Below, one piece after another: positions 19,360 through 26,886 of a DNA stretch of 47,117 bases (the first letter of the stretch is position 1; every line of letters starts with the position of its first letter). The translations under genes were made by a program, and so were the position numbers. Source of the DNA: Candidatus Rhodoferax mariagerensis (GTDB lineage Bacteria > Pseudomonadota > Gammaproteobacteria > Burkholderiales > Burkholderiaceae_C); contig JADKAW010000029.1 of NCBI GenBank assembly GCA_016719055.1, forward strand, positions 1 to 47,117. Direction: 5' to 3'. The notes under the pieces are model-generated. The model made no database searches. It saw only the letters and a list, made by a program, of their open reading frames with translations, and was not told where the DNA came from.

Positions 19360-21357
19360 ATGATTCCAGAACTTGGTCATTTTGCACTGATTCTCGCCTT
19401 GCTGGTGGCCTTGGGCCTGGGTGTACTGGGTGTTGCTGGCGGTCACGGCAACCGTGCTGACTGGATGGCTTTTGCCCGACCGGGCGCACAAGCGCTGTGG
19501 GTTTTGACCGCATTTTCTTTTGCCTGCTTGACCTACGCTTTTTATACCAATGACTTCTCGGTCATGTATGTCAGCCAGCATTCCAATTCCAAGTTGCCTG
19601 GCCTATACCGCGTTGCGGGTGTGTGGGGTGGACACGAAGGCTCGTTGCTGCTCTGGCTGATGATGCTGAGCACCTGGATGATGGCCGTGTCGGTCTTTTC
19701 CCGTCAACTGCCCGATGTGATGGTGTCACGCGTGTTGGGAGTTTTGGGCCTGGTAGCGGTCGGTTTCCTGCTGTTCATGCTGTTCACCTCCAACCCGTTC
19801 TTGCGCTTGGGCGATATTCCTGAAGATGGCCGCGACCTGAACCCTCTGCTGCAAGACCCTGGCCTGGTGTTTCACCCGCCCCTGTTGTACATGGGGTATG
19901 TAGGCATGGCCATTCCGTTTGCCTTTGCCGTTGCGGCGCTGCTCAATGGCCGCCTCGATGCCGCCTGGGCACGCTGGTCGCGCCCCTGGGCCACGGCTGC
20001 CTGGATATTTCTGACGCTGGGCATTGCCCTGGGGTCGTGGTGGGCCTATTACGAGCTGGGCTGGGGTGGCTGGTGGTTTTGGGACCCAGTGGAAAACGCG
20101 TCTTTCCTGCCCTGGCTGGTGAGCACAGCCTTGATTCACTCGCTGGCAGTGACTGAAAAACGTGGCTTGTTCAGAAACTGGACCATTATCCTGGCCATCA
20201 CGTCATTTTCACTGAGCCTGCTGGGTACGTTTCTGGTGCGCTCGGGTGTGCTGACTTCCGTCCACGCCTTTGCCACCGACCCCAAGCGGGGTGTTTTCAT
20301 TTTGCTGTTTCTGGCGGTGGTGGTGGGCGGCTCGCTCACCCTGTTTGCCCTTCGTGCCAGCAAAGTGCGCGCCGGCGGCAATTTTGCCCTGGTCTCACGT
20401 GAAACATTTTTGCTGATCAACAATGTCTTACTGACCACGGCTGCGGCCAGTGTGCTGCTGGGCACCCTGTACCCGCTGATTGTGGACGCCCTGAACCTGG
20501 GCAAGCTGTCGGTGGGGCCGCCCTACTTCAACGCGGTCTTTGCCCCCATCATGTTGCCTGTGCTGCTGTTCATGGTGATCGGGTCCTATGCCCGTTGGAA
20601 AAATGACAGCCTTTCAGAACTGGTCAAAAAGCTGCGCCCGATTGCCATTGTTTCTGTGCTGCTGGGTTGTAGCTTGCCACTGTTGGCCGGACCATGGTCA
20701 CCGATCGTGGCCGTCGGCCTGACACTGGCGGTCTGGATCATGCTGGCCTCAGTGGTTCAGATTTACCGGCATGTCAAGGACATGGGACCGGGCCAGACCA
20801 CGCCGCTGTCTTACTGGGGCATGCATGTGGCCCATGTTGGTATTGCCGTGTGTGTCATTGGCATCACCATGGTCAAAGGTTATGAAACTGAAAAAGATGT
20901 CCGCATGGCGTTGAGCGACACCGTATCCGTGGGCGGCTACACCTTCCGCCTGACGGGAATTTCAGAGCGCCGAGGGCCGAACTACAACGCCGATGTGGGC
21001 ATGGTCGAGTTGCTGCGTGATGACAAACTGCTGAAAACGCTGTACCCCGAAAAGCGTAGCTATTTTTCATCTTCCATGCCAATGACCGAAGCTGCCATTG
21101 ACAGTGGTTTAACACGTGATGTGTATGTGTCACTGGGTGAAAAACTGAACGATGGTCCCAGCCCCGCCTGGGCCATGCGTGTCTATCACAAGCCTTTTGT
21201 CACCTGGATTTGGGTGGGCTGCCTGATCATGGGTTTTGGTGGTGGCATGGCCGTGCTGGACCGCCGTTACCGCAAAAAACTCGCCAAGCCCGTTGACCCT
21301 GTTGGTAGCAAACCCCCTAAAACGGGTCAACCGAATAAAAAACCCCTGACGGCATGA
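19360..21357 (+). CDS. ccmF: Haem lyase subunit CcmF
   Basis: A 665-residue membrane protein of usual length with the WGGHEGSLLLWL motif, the WWD domain WGGWWFWDPVENASFLPW, many membrane helices and the C-terminal soluble part. CcmF with CcmH and CcmI joins haem from CcmE to apocytochrome thiols. A parS-like element lies within it at 20391. Confidence 0.96.
   Translation: MIPELGHFALILALLVALGLGVLGVAGGHGNRADWMAFARPGAQALWVLTAFSFACLTYAFYTNDFSVMYVSQHSNSKLPGLYRVAGVWGGHEGSLLLWLMMLSTWMMAVSVFSRQLPDVMVSRVLGVLGLVAVGFLLFMLFTSNPFLRLGDIPEDGRDLNPLLQDPGLVFHPPLLYMGYVGMAIPFAFAVAALLNGRLDAAWARWSRPWATAAWIFLTLGIALGSWWAYYELGWGGWWFWDPVENASFLPWLVSTALIHSLAVTEKRGLFRNWTIILAITSFSLSLLGTFLVRSGVLTSVHAFATDPKRGVFILLFLAVVVGGSLTLFALRASKVRAGGNFALVSRETFLLINNVLLTTAAASVLLGTLYPLIVDALNLGKLSVGPPYFNAVFAPIMLPVLLFMVIGSYARWKNDSLSELVKKLRPIAIVSVLLGCSLPLLAGPWSPIVAVGLTLAVWIMLASVVQIYRHVKDMGPGQTTPLSYWGMHVAHVGIAVCVIGITMVKGYETEKDVRMALSDTVSVGGYTFRLTGISERRGPNYNADVGMVELLRDDKLLKTLYPEKRSYFSSSMPMTEAAIDSGLTRDVYVSLGEKLNDGPSPAWAMRVYHKPFVTWIWVGCLIMGFGGGMAVLDRRYRKKLAKPVDPVGSKPPKTGQPNKKPLTA
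20391..20406. promoter_or_regulatory. parS-like site with two mismatches inside ccmF
   Basis: GGTCTCACGTGAAACA matches 14 of 16 parS bases. It codes for the peptide VSRET, as the mnmG sites do. It could be weakly bound or a decayed site. Confidence 0.4.
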
Positions 21358-21878
21358 AGAAAACACTGATTCCTCTTGCGGTTTTTATCGTTCTGGTGGT
21401 CTTCCTGGCCATTGGCTTGACGCGCGACCCCCGTGAAATCCCGTCACCGTTGATAGGCAAACCGGCACCCCTGTTCACGGCGCCGGTGCTTGACGGGGGA
21501 GGTACCCAATTCGCCGCCAAAGACATGCTGGGCAAGGTCTGGCTGCTCAATACCTGGGCCTCCTGGTGTGTTGCCTGCCGGCAAGAACACCCGCTGCTGG
21601 TTGAGCTGGCCAAAGCCAAAATCCTGCCCATCGTCGGGTTGGACTACAAGGATCAGGACGCTGCCGGTCTGCAATGGCTGGCCCGCTACGGCAATCCTTA
21701 TGATGTATCTGTCACCGACAAGGATGGGCGTATTGGCATCGATTTTGGCGTTTATGGTGTGCCTGAGAGCTTTTTGATCGACAAGGCAGGCGTGATTCGT
21801 TACAAACAAATTGGTCCATTTACCGATGAAGCCATTCGCGACAAATTGTTGCCCCTGGTAAAAGAGCTGCAAAAATGA
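21354..21878 (+). CDS. ccmG: Thiol:disulfide reductase CcmG (DsbE)
   Basis: A 174-residue thioredoxin-fold protein with an N-terminal membrane anchor and the active site WASWCVACRQEHP (CVAC). GVYGVPESFLID holds the cis-proline loop. It keeps apocytochrome CXXCH thiols and CcmH reduced. Overlaps its neighbours by four bases. Confidence 0.94.
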   Translation: MKKTLIPLAVFIVLVVFLAIGLTRDPREIPSPLIGKPAPLFTAPVLDGGGTQFAAKDMLGKVWLLNTWASWCVACRQEHPLLVELAKAKILPIVGLDYKDQDAAGLQWLARYGNPYDVSVTDKDGRIGIDFGVYGVPESFLIDKAGVIRYKQIGPFTDEAIRDKLLPLVKELQK

Positions 21879-22342
21879 AACATTGGCTGGCCCTGATTTT
21901 TGCACTGCAATGTGCTTTCTCCTCATATGCCAATGAAGCAGCACCGCTGGCTGAAGACCCAGTGGTTGAACAACGCCTGACCATCATCGCCGAAGAACTG
22001 CGTTGTCTGGTATGCCAAAACGAGTCATTGGCTGGTTCGCGTGCAGATTTGGCCATGGACCTGCGCCGCGAAGTTCGCTCTTTGATCAAGTCCGGCAAAA
22101 CAGACGCTGAGATCAAAGAGTTTTTGGTCAGCCGCTATGGTGATTTTGTGCTCTACCGTCCGCCAGTCAAACCCACCACCTGGTTGTTGTGGTTTGGCCC
22201 ATTGATTTTGTTGATCGGTGCGGTGTGGATCTTGATCAGCATTGTTCGGCGCAGCCAGCACCTGACGGATACCCCGGTGCTCGATGACCAACAGCGCGCC
22301 AAGGCGCAAGCCCTCCTTCAAGAAGCTGATTCCAAAAAATGA
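21875..22342 (+). CDS. ccmH: Cytochrome c maturation protein CcmH
   Basis: A 155-residue protein with a signal peptide, the redox motif ELRCLVCQNESLAGS and a C-terminal membrane helix. It handles the apocytochrome disulfide at the haem lyase. Length equals the short CcmH form, with the TPR part in the separate ccmI. Confidence 0.94.
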   Translation: MKHWLALIFALQCAFSSYANEAAPLAEDPVVEQRLTIIAEELRCLVCQNESLAGSRADLAMDLRREVRSLIKSGKTDAEIKEFLVSRYGDFVLYRPPVKPTTWLLWFGPLILLIGAVWILISIVRRSQHLTDTPVLDDQQRAKAQALLQEADSKK

Positions 22343-23730
22343 ATTTATTTATCGGTATTGCAGTGTTGTTGACACTGCTGGTCGTGGCGTGGCTGATTCG
22401 TCCGCTGCTACGGTCGCACATCACACAGGGTGTTTCAAGTGATCGACTCAACGCCGCGATTCACCGCGATCAATTGCTGGCCCTTGAGGCAGACCTGGCA
22501 CGTGGCGTCATCAGCCAGCAAGATTTTGAAGCCACGCGCGACGAGTTGCAACTTAGGCTGTTGGATGACACCCAAAGTTTTGAAGGTCAACCCCTTCAGG
22601 CATCAGCAGGTTTCTGGTCAGGCAAGCGTACAGCCATGGCCCTTGGGCTCAGTGTGCCGGTGCTGGCAGTTGGTCTCTATGTGCATCTTGGAACACCCGC
22701 AGCCATTGAACTGGTGGCAACAGCCAAGACGGGCGACCAGCAGATGCAGCAAATGATCAATACCCTGGCTGAACGTCTGAAAGCCAACCCTGACAACCCA
22801 AAAGGCTGGGCCATGCTGGCCAGGTCGTACAAAGCTGTCGAGCGGTTTGACGACGCCGCGCAAGCGTTTGAAAAAGCAGGCGACCTGCTCAACACCGAAC
22901 CTGATTTACTGGTGGACTACGCGGATGTGCTGGCCGTCAAAGCCAACGGTAATCTGGAAGGAAAACCGCTGGAGCTGGTCAACAAGGCTTTGAGCATCAA
23001 TCCAGACCATCCGCTGGGTCTGATGATCAAAGGCGTTGCCGCCTACCGACGCTCGGATTTCAAACTGGCCATCTCGCAATGGGAAAAGTTACTCACTTTG
23101 CTGGAGCCAGGCTCACCAGATGCGCGGCAAATTGAAGCCGATATTGCAGATGCTCGCGGCAAAACCGGTTTGGCCAAAGCAGCATCGTCCGCTCTGATTC
23201 CACCCCCGGCAAAAATTGATTCAGCCGCCGCTGAAACCGGTAAATTGCCGCCGGTACCCGCTGGTGCTGCTGCCGGCATGACGCCCGAGATGATCAACCA
23301 GATGGTAGAACGGCTGGCCGCCCGCCTGAAAGACAATCCGGATGATGTGATGGGCTGGGCCAAACTGGCACGCGCCTACAAAGTGCAAGGCCGGGCCTCC
23401 GAGGCCGAACAAGCCTACGCCAAAACCGGTAAATTGCTTAACACCGACCCCGACTTGATGATGCAGTACGCTGACTTGCTGGCCACCCGCAGCAAGGGCG
23501 ATTTCAAAGGCAAACCCCAAGCCCTGATCAACAAGGCCTTGAGCATCGATCCAAAACACCCTATGGCGCTCATGATGGCAGGCCAGGCAGCTTACCAAGC
23601 TGGCAACTATGGTAAGGCCATTGGCCACTGGGAAAGGGTGCTGACGGTGCTGCCAGCGGGTTCTAACGATGCCGCCCTTGTCAAAAAAGAAATCGCTGAC
23701 GCCAAAGCAAAGATGCCGCCAACCCAATAA
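22339..23730 (+). CDS. ccmI: TPR chaperone CcmI with duplicated TPR block
   Basis: A 463-residue protein: two membrane helices (about 1-20 and 95-115) with a coiled region between, then a periplasmic TPR part that captures apocytochrome C-termini. The TPR part is doubled: one block near residues 135-275 and a second near 320-460, each with AERLKANPDNPKGWAMLARS-type and NKALSI(N/D)P repeats, joined by a Pro/Ala-rich linker. Last gene of the operon, followed by a terminator. Confidence 0.9.
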   Translation: MNLFIGIAVLLTLLVVAWLIRPLLRSHITQGVSSDRLNAAIHRDQLLALEADLARGVISQQDFEATRDELQLRLLDDTQSFEGQPLQASAGFWSGKRTAMALGLSVPVLAVGLYVHLGTPAAIELVATAKTGDQQMQQMINTLAERLKANPDNPKGWAMLARSYKAVERFDDAAQAFEKAGDLLNTEPDLLVDYADVLAVKANGNLEGKPLELVNKALSINPDHPLGLMIKGVAAYRRSDFKLAISQWEKLLTLLEPGSPDARQIEADIADARGKTGLAKAASSALIPPPAKIDSAAAETGKLPPVPAGAAAGMTPEMINQMVERLAARLKDNPDDVMGWAKLARAYKVQGRASEAEQAYAKTGKLLNTDPDLMMQYADLLATRSKGDFKGKPQALINKALSIDPKHPMALMMAGQAAYQAGNYGKAIGHWERVLTVLPAGSNDAALVKKEIADAKAKMPPTQ

Positions 23731-23760
23731 CGCATCGCTGACACCATCAGGTGTCCCAAC

Positions 23761-23794
23761 AACCAGCCTCGATCACGTCGGCGCTGGTTTTTTT
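23761..23794 (+). terminator. Rho-independent terminator after ccmI
   Basis: Stem AACCAGC (23761-23767) pairs with GCTGGTT (23783-23789), followed by a run of seven T. It ends the ccm operon 31 bases after the ccmI stop. Confidence 0.8.
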
Positions 23795-23847
23795 ATTGAT
23801 ATTTTCAAGTGGATGAAGCTGTTGATAGATGGGCTGGAATTTGAAAG

Positions 23848-23856
23848 TTATCCACA
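23848..23856 (+). promoter_or_regulatory. DnaA box, perfect
   Basis: TTATCCACA, exact high-affinity consensus. Confidence 0.7.
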
Positions 23857-23965
23857 GATTTTCTTAAAACAAAATCTTGTCCAGTTTTGGGTGACAGTTA
23901 AAAAGCACACTCACCCACATTCATCAACGTGTTTCAAATCTTTGATTCCATAGAAAAAAATTAAC

Positions 23966-23974
23966 TTATCCACA
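23966..23974 (+). promoter_or_regulatory. DnaA box, perfect
   Basis: A second TTATCCACA in the same orientation, 118 bases after the first. Confidence 0.7.
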
Positions 23975-24202
23975 CTTTGTAGCAAAGCTTACCTATGACT
24001 ACTATCTTTAAAAGTTACTTTTAAGTCAATACACAGCCAACAACCTTCAGGCAGAACAGAGCAGTTTTTTTACCTGTTCACAAAAGTTGGTTGCAAGCGT
24101 TTGCGGCTTTTTTTCGATGACAATCACACATCGTTTTAGCTTCTGTCATTTTTTCAACATTGCCTTTCTGGCGCTCAATCAACCGTTTTGTGAACAGTTC
24201 CA

Positions 24203-24976
24203 GTGGCCAATTCATTTGAAATCAAAAGCGCGCAATTGCAACTGGTCGCCTTGCTGCTTAAAAGCTCGGCTCTGGCGCAAGTTGCCCACGACCTGTTGAA
24301 GCAATTTGGACCCCAAGGCGAAAGCCCTGATTTTTTTGACAACGATCCACTGGTGATTGATTTTTCACACGCCGGTGCGGAGGTTGATGTTGACGATCTG
24401 CCACGCTTACTACAAGCTTTGCAGGACTGCCGTTTAAAGCCATTAACCTTTCGCGCGGCCCAACCTGCCCAGGCCCTGCGCATCGCCAGCCAGGGTTTGC
24501 TGGAGGTACCGCCGGACATGCCAAAAGGTAAATCAGCCCCGAAACAAAAAAACCAGCCACAACCGGCTGTTGAGGTCATTCGCGAAGTGATCAAAGAAGT
24601 GGTTAAAGAGGTGGTTGTCGAAGTGCCCGGTCCGGCAGTCTTGGTGATTGACAAACCCTTGCGCTCCGGGCAAAAAATTTATGCCCGAGGCACTGATCTG
24701 ATCATGCTGGCCATGGTCAATCAGGGTGCTGAAGTGGTGGCTGACGGTAATATTCATGTCTATGCCCCCCTGCGTGGCAAAGCCATGGCCGGTGCCAGCG
24801 GTAACACACAGGCGCGTATTTTTTCGTTGTGCCTTGAACCCGAGTTGATTTCGATCGCTGGCATCTACCGCACCAGCGAAAACCAGCTGCCAGCCGACAT
24901 TCATGCCAAACCAGCGCAAGTGCGCTTGAGCAACGATGGGCAAGACAAGTTGTTGTTTGAAGCCCTGAACCCCTGA
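24203..24976 (+). CDS. minC: Septum site-determining protein MinC
   Basis: A 257-residue MinC from a GTG start. The N-terminal FtsZ-inhibiting domain is followed by an Ala/Pro/Lys linker with a repeated EVIKEVVKEVVVEV stretch, then the C-terminal beta-helix with SGQKIYARGTDLIMLAMVN and GNIHVYAPLRGKAMAGASGN that binds MinD. MinC blocks FtsZ rings near the poles. First of minCDE. Confidence 0.94.
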   Translation: MANSFEIKSAQLQLVALLLKSSALAQVAHDLLKQFGPQGESPDFFDNDPLVIDFSHAGAEVDVDDLPRLLQALQDCRLKPLTFRAAQPAQALRIASQGLLEVPPDMPKGKSAPKQKNQPQPAVEVIREVIKEVVKEVVVEVPGPAVLVIDKPLRSGQKIYARGTDLIMLAMVNQGAEVVADGNIHVYAPLRGKAMAGASGNTQARIFSLCLEPELISIAGIYRTSENQLPADIHAKPAQVRLSNDGQDKLLFEALNP

Positions 24977-25002
24977 TTTATTTCTTGAAAGACTGTTCCA
25001 GA

Positions 25003-25818
25003 ATGGCAAAAATTATCGTTGTGACCTCCGGCAAGGGTGGTGTTGGCAAGACCACCACCAGTGCCAGCTTTGCAACCGGACTGGCGATGCGCGGCCACAA
25101 AACGGCCGTGATTGACTTTGACGTGGGTCTGCGCAATCTTGACCTGATCATGGGCTGTGAGCGCCGTGTGGTGTATGACCTGATCAACGTCATTCACAAC
25201 GAAGCCAACCTGAACCAGGCCCTGATCAAGGACAAGCAATCCGAAAACCTCTACGTGCTGGCCGCTTCACAAACGCGTGACAAAGATGCCCTGACCCAGG
25301 ATGGTGTGGAAAAAGTGCTCAATGACCTTGCCGCCATGGACTTTGAGTACATTGTGTGCGACTCACCCGCCGGTATTGAAACCGGTGCCCTGATGGCCAT
25401 GCATTTTGCCGATGAGGCGCTGGTGGTCACCAACCCCGAAGTGTCATCGGTGCGTGACTCAGACCGCATTCTGGGCATGTTGTCTAGCAAGACCAAACGT
25501 GCCATGGAGGGTCAAGCCCCGATCAAGGAGCACCTGCTGATCACCCGCTACAACCCGGCCCGGGTCGACCAGGGCCAGATGCTGTCGCTCGAAGACATCC
25601 AGGATATCTTGCGCATCAAGCTCATTGGGGTGATTCCTGAGAGTGAAACGGTTTTGCAAGCGTCCAACCAGGGCGTGCCGGCGGTGCACATGGCCGGCAG
25701 CGACGTGTCTGAAGCCTACAAAGACGTGGTCGATCGCTTTTTAGGTGAAGAAAAACCCTTGCGTTTTACCGAACCGCCCAAACAAGGTTTGTTCAAGCGA
25801 CTGTTCGGGGGAAAGTAA
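25003..25818 (+). CDS. minD: Septum site-determining ATPase MinD
   Basis: A 271-residue deviant Walker ATPase (VTSGKGGVGKTTTSASFATG; DFDVGLRNLD; VCDSPAGIE) with the C-terminal amphipathic membrane-targeting helix QGLFKRLFGGK. It recruits MinC and MinE to the membrane. An upstream TTG at 24985 is open, but the ATG at 25003 fits the family N-terminus MAKIIVVTSG. minE follows after four bases. Confidence 0.96.
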   Translation: MAKIIVVTSGKGGVGKTTTSASFATGLAMRGHKTAVIDFDVGLRNLDLIMGCERRVVYDLINVIHNEANLNQALIKDKQSENLYVLAASQTRDKDALTQDGVEKVLNDLAAMDFEYIVCDSPAGIETGALMAMHFADEALVVTNPEVSSVRDSDRILGMLSSKTKRAMEGQAPIKEHLLITRYNPARVDQGQMLSLEDIQDILRIKLIGVIPESETVLQASNQGVPAVHMAGSDVSEAYKDVVDRFLGEEKPLRFTEPPKQGLFKRLFGGK

Positions 25819-25822
25819 AGCC

Positions 25823-26083
25823 ATGTCTTTTTTCTCATTTTTTCTGGGCGAGAAAAAGAAAACCGCCAGCCTGGCCAAAGAGCGTTTGCAAATCATTCTG
25901 GCGCACGAGCGCAGTGGTCGCAATCCGGCAACCCCTGACTATTTGCCCGACCTGCAGCGTGAACTGATTGCTGTCATCAGCAAATACATCAAGATCAATC
26001 CGCAAGACATCAAGGTCAATCTTGAGCGCCAGGACAATCTGGAAGTGCTTGAGGTCAAGATTGAGTTGCCCGACTCGCGATAA
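25823..26083 (+). CDS. minE: Cell division topological specificity factor MinE
   Basis: An 86-residue protein starting MSFFSFFLGEKKKTASLAKE, with the anti-MinCD helix region RLQIILAHERSG and the C-terminal dimer domain. It drives MinD release and pole-to-pole oscillation. The ATG is four bases after the minD stop. Confidence 0.95.
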   Translation: MSFFSFFLGEKKKTASLAKERLQIILAHERSGRNPATPDYLPDLQRELIAVISKYIKINPQDIKVNLERQDNLEVLEVKIELPDSR

Positions 26084-26202
26084 CAACTTGGTAAATAAGT
26101 AACTGTTTATCAAGTGCAGTTGCAAGGTTGTATGCCCTAGAATAAATTGCGATTCAAATTCAAATTCCAAGATGGTGTGTCACCGTCCAATTAGGAGCTC
26201 CT

Positions 26203-26814
26203 ATGCAAGTTCGTGATCGTTTGATGACTGTTGTTTCACTGGCTATTTTGTCGCTTTGGACGAATGGTGCTTTGGCTGCTGACAAAACGGGTCGCGAGGT
26301 TGTCGAGCAAACCTGTGCAGCCTGCCATACCAGTGGCAAAGACGGTGCCCCCAAGATTGGCGATGTGGCAGCCTGGACCCAGCATTCCAAAAAAGGCCTG
26401 GCAAAACTGACCGAAAGCGCCATTGGCGGAATTGGAAAAATGCCGGCACATGGCGGTCAGCCCAACCTGTCAGACCTGGAAATCAGCCGTGCCATTGCTT
26501 TCATGGTGAGTTTTGGCAAGGCAGTTGACCCCAGCAAACCTTACGCATCACCGAGCAGCATCACGGGTGAACAACTGGTGCAAACCCATTGTGGCAATTG
26601 CCACGGTGACGGCAAAGAAGGCGCGCCACGCGTGGATGATTTCAGCGCCTGGAAGCCGCGTTTGGAAAAAGGCATGGATGCGCTGGTTAAATCGTCCATC
26701 AACGGCCACAAAGCCATGCCATCTCGGGCTGGCATGGCCAACTTGAGCGACACTGACATGCGAAATGCGGTCACCTACATGGTAGTGCAAAGCGCAACCT
26801 TCAAACCAAAGTAA
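26203..26814 (+). CDS. Exported dihaem cytochrome c (class I, c5-like)
   Basis: A 203-residue protein with a signal peptide ending ALAA and two cytochrome c domains, each with a CXXCH (CAACH near residue 40, CGNCH near 130) and a downstream Met ligand (KMPAHGG and AMPSRAG). The two halves look like an internal duplication. Probably a periplasmic electron carrier matured by the Ccm system 3-10 kb upstream. Its Shine-Dalgarno lies in a perfect palindrome AGGAGCTCCT (26193-26202), right before the ATG. Confidence 0.88.
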   Translation: MQVRDRLMTVVSLAILSLWTNGALAADKTGREVVEQTCAACHTSGKDGAPKIGDVAAWTQHSKKGLAKLTESAIGGIGKMPAHGGQPNLSDLEISRAIAFMVSFGKAVDPSKPYASPSSITGEQLVQTHCGNCHGDGKEGAPRVDDFSAWKPRLEKGMDALVKSSINGHKAMPSRAGMANLSDTDMRNAVTYMVVQSATFKPK

Positions 26815-26841
26815 GTTTGTTGTCTCCTGAATGCTATATTA

Positions 26842-26886
26842 AGTATAGCTTTCAGCGCTTTATTCATAAGGGCTAGAGCCCTATTT
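26842..26886 (+). repeat. Interspersed repeat copy 3
   Basis: GTATAGCTTTCAGCGCTTTA then TTCATAAGGGCTAGAGCCC, at the converging ends of the cytochrome and copA genes. Confidence 0.7.

Larger units (their letters stand above)
23795..24202. other. AT-rich intergenic region with DnaA boxes, upstream of minC
   Basis: About 400 bases without a credible gene, clearly more AT-rich than the surrounding DNA. It has two perfect DnaA boxes, T runs, and an inverted pair CTGTTCACAAAA (24074-24085) and TTTTGTGAACAG (24186-24197). It must hold the min promoter. A replication-initiation role is possible but unproven. Confidence 0.5.

Noticed and set aside
23795..24202. Definite oriC
   Set aside because: Only two perfect boxes, no dnaA or dnaN nearby in the window; kept as a candidate only.
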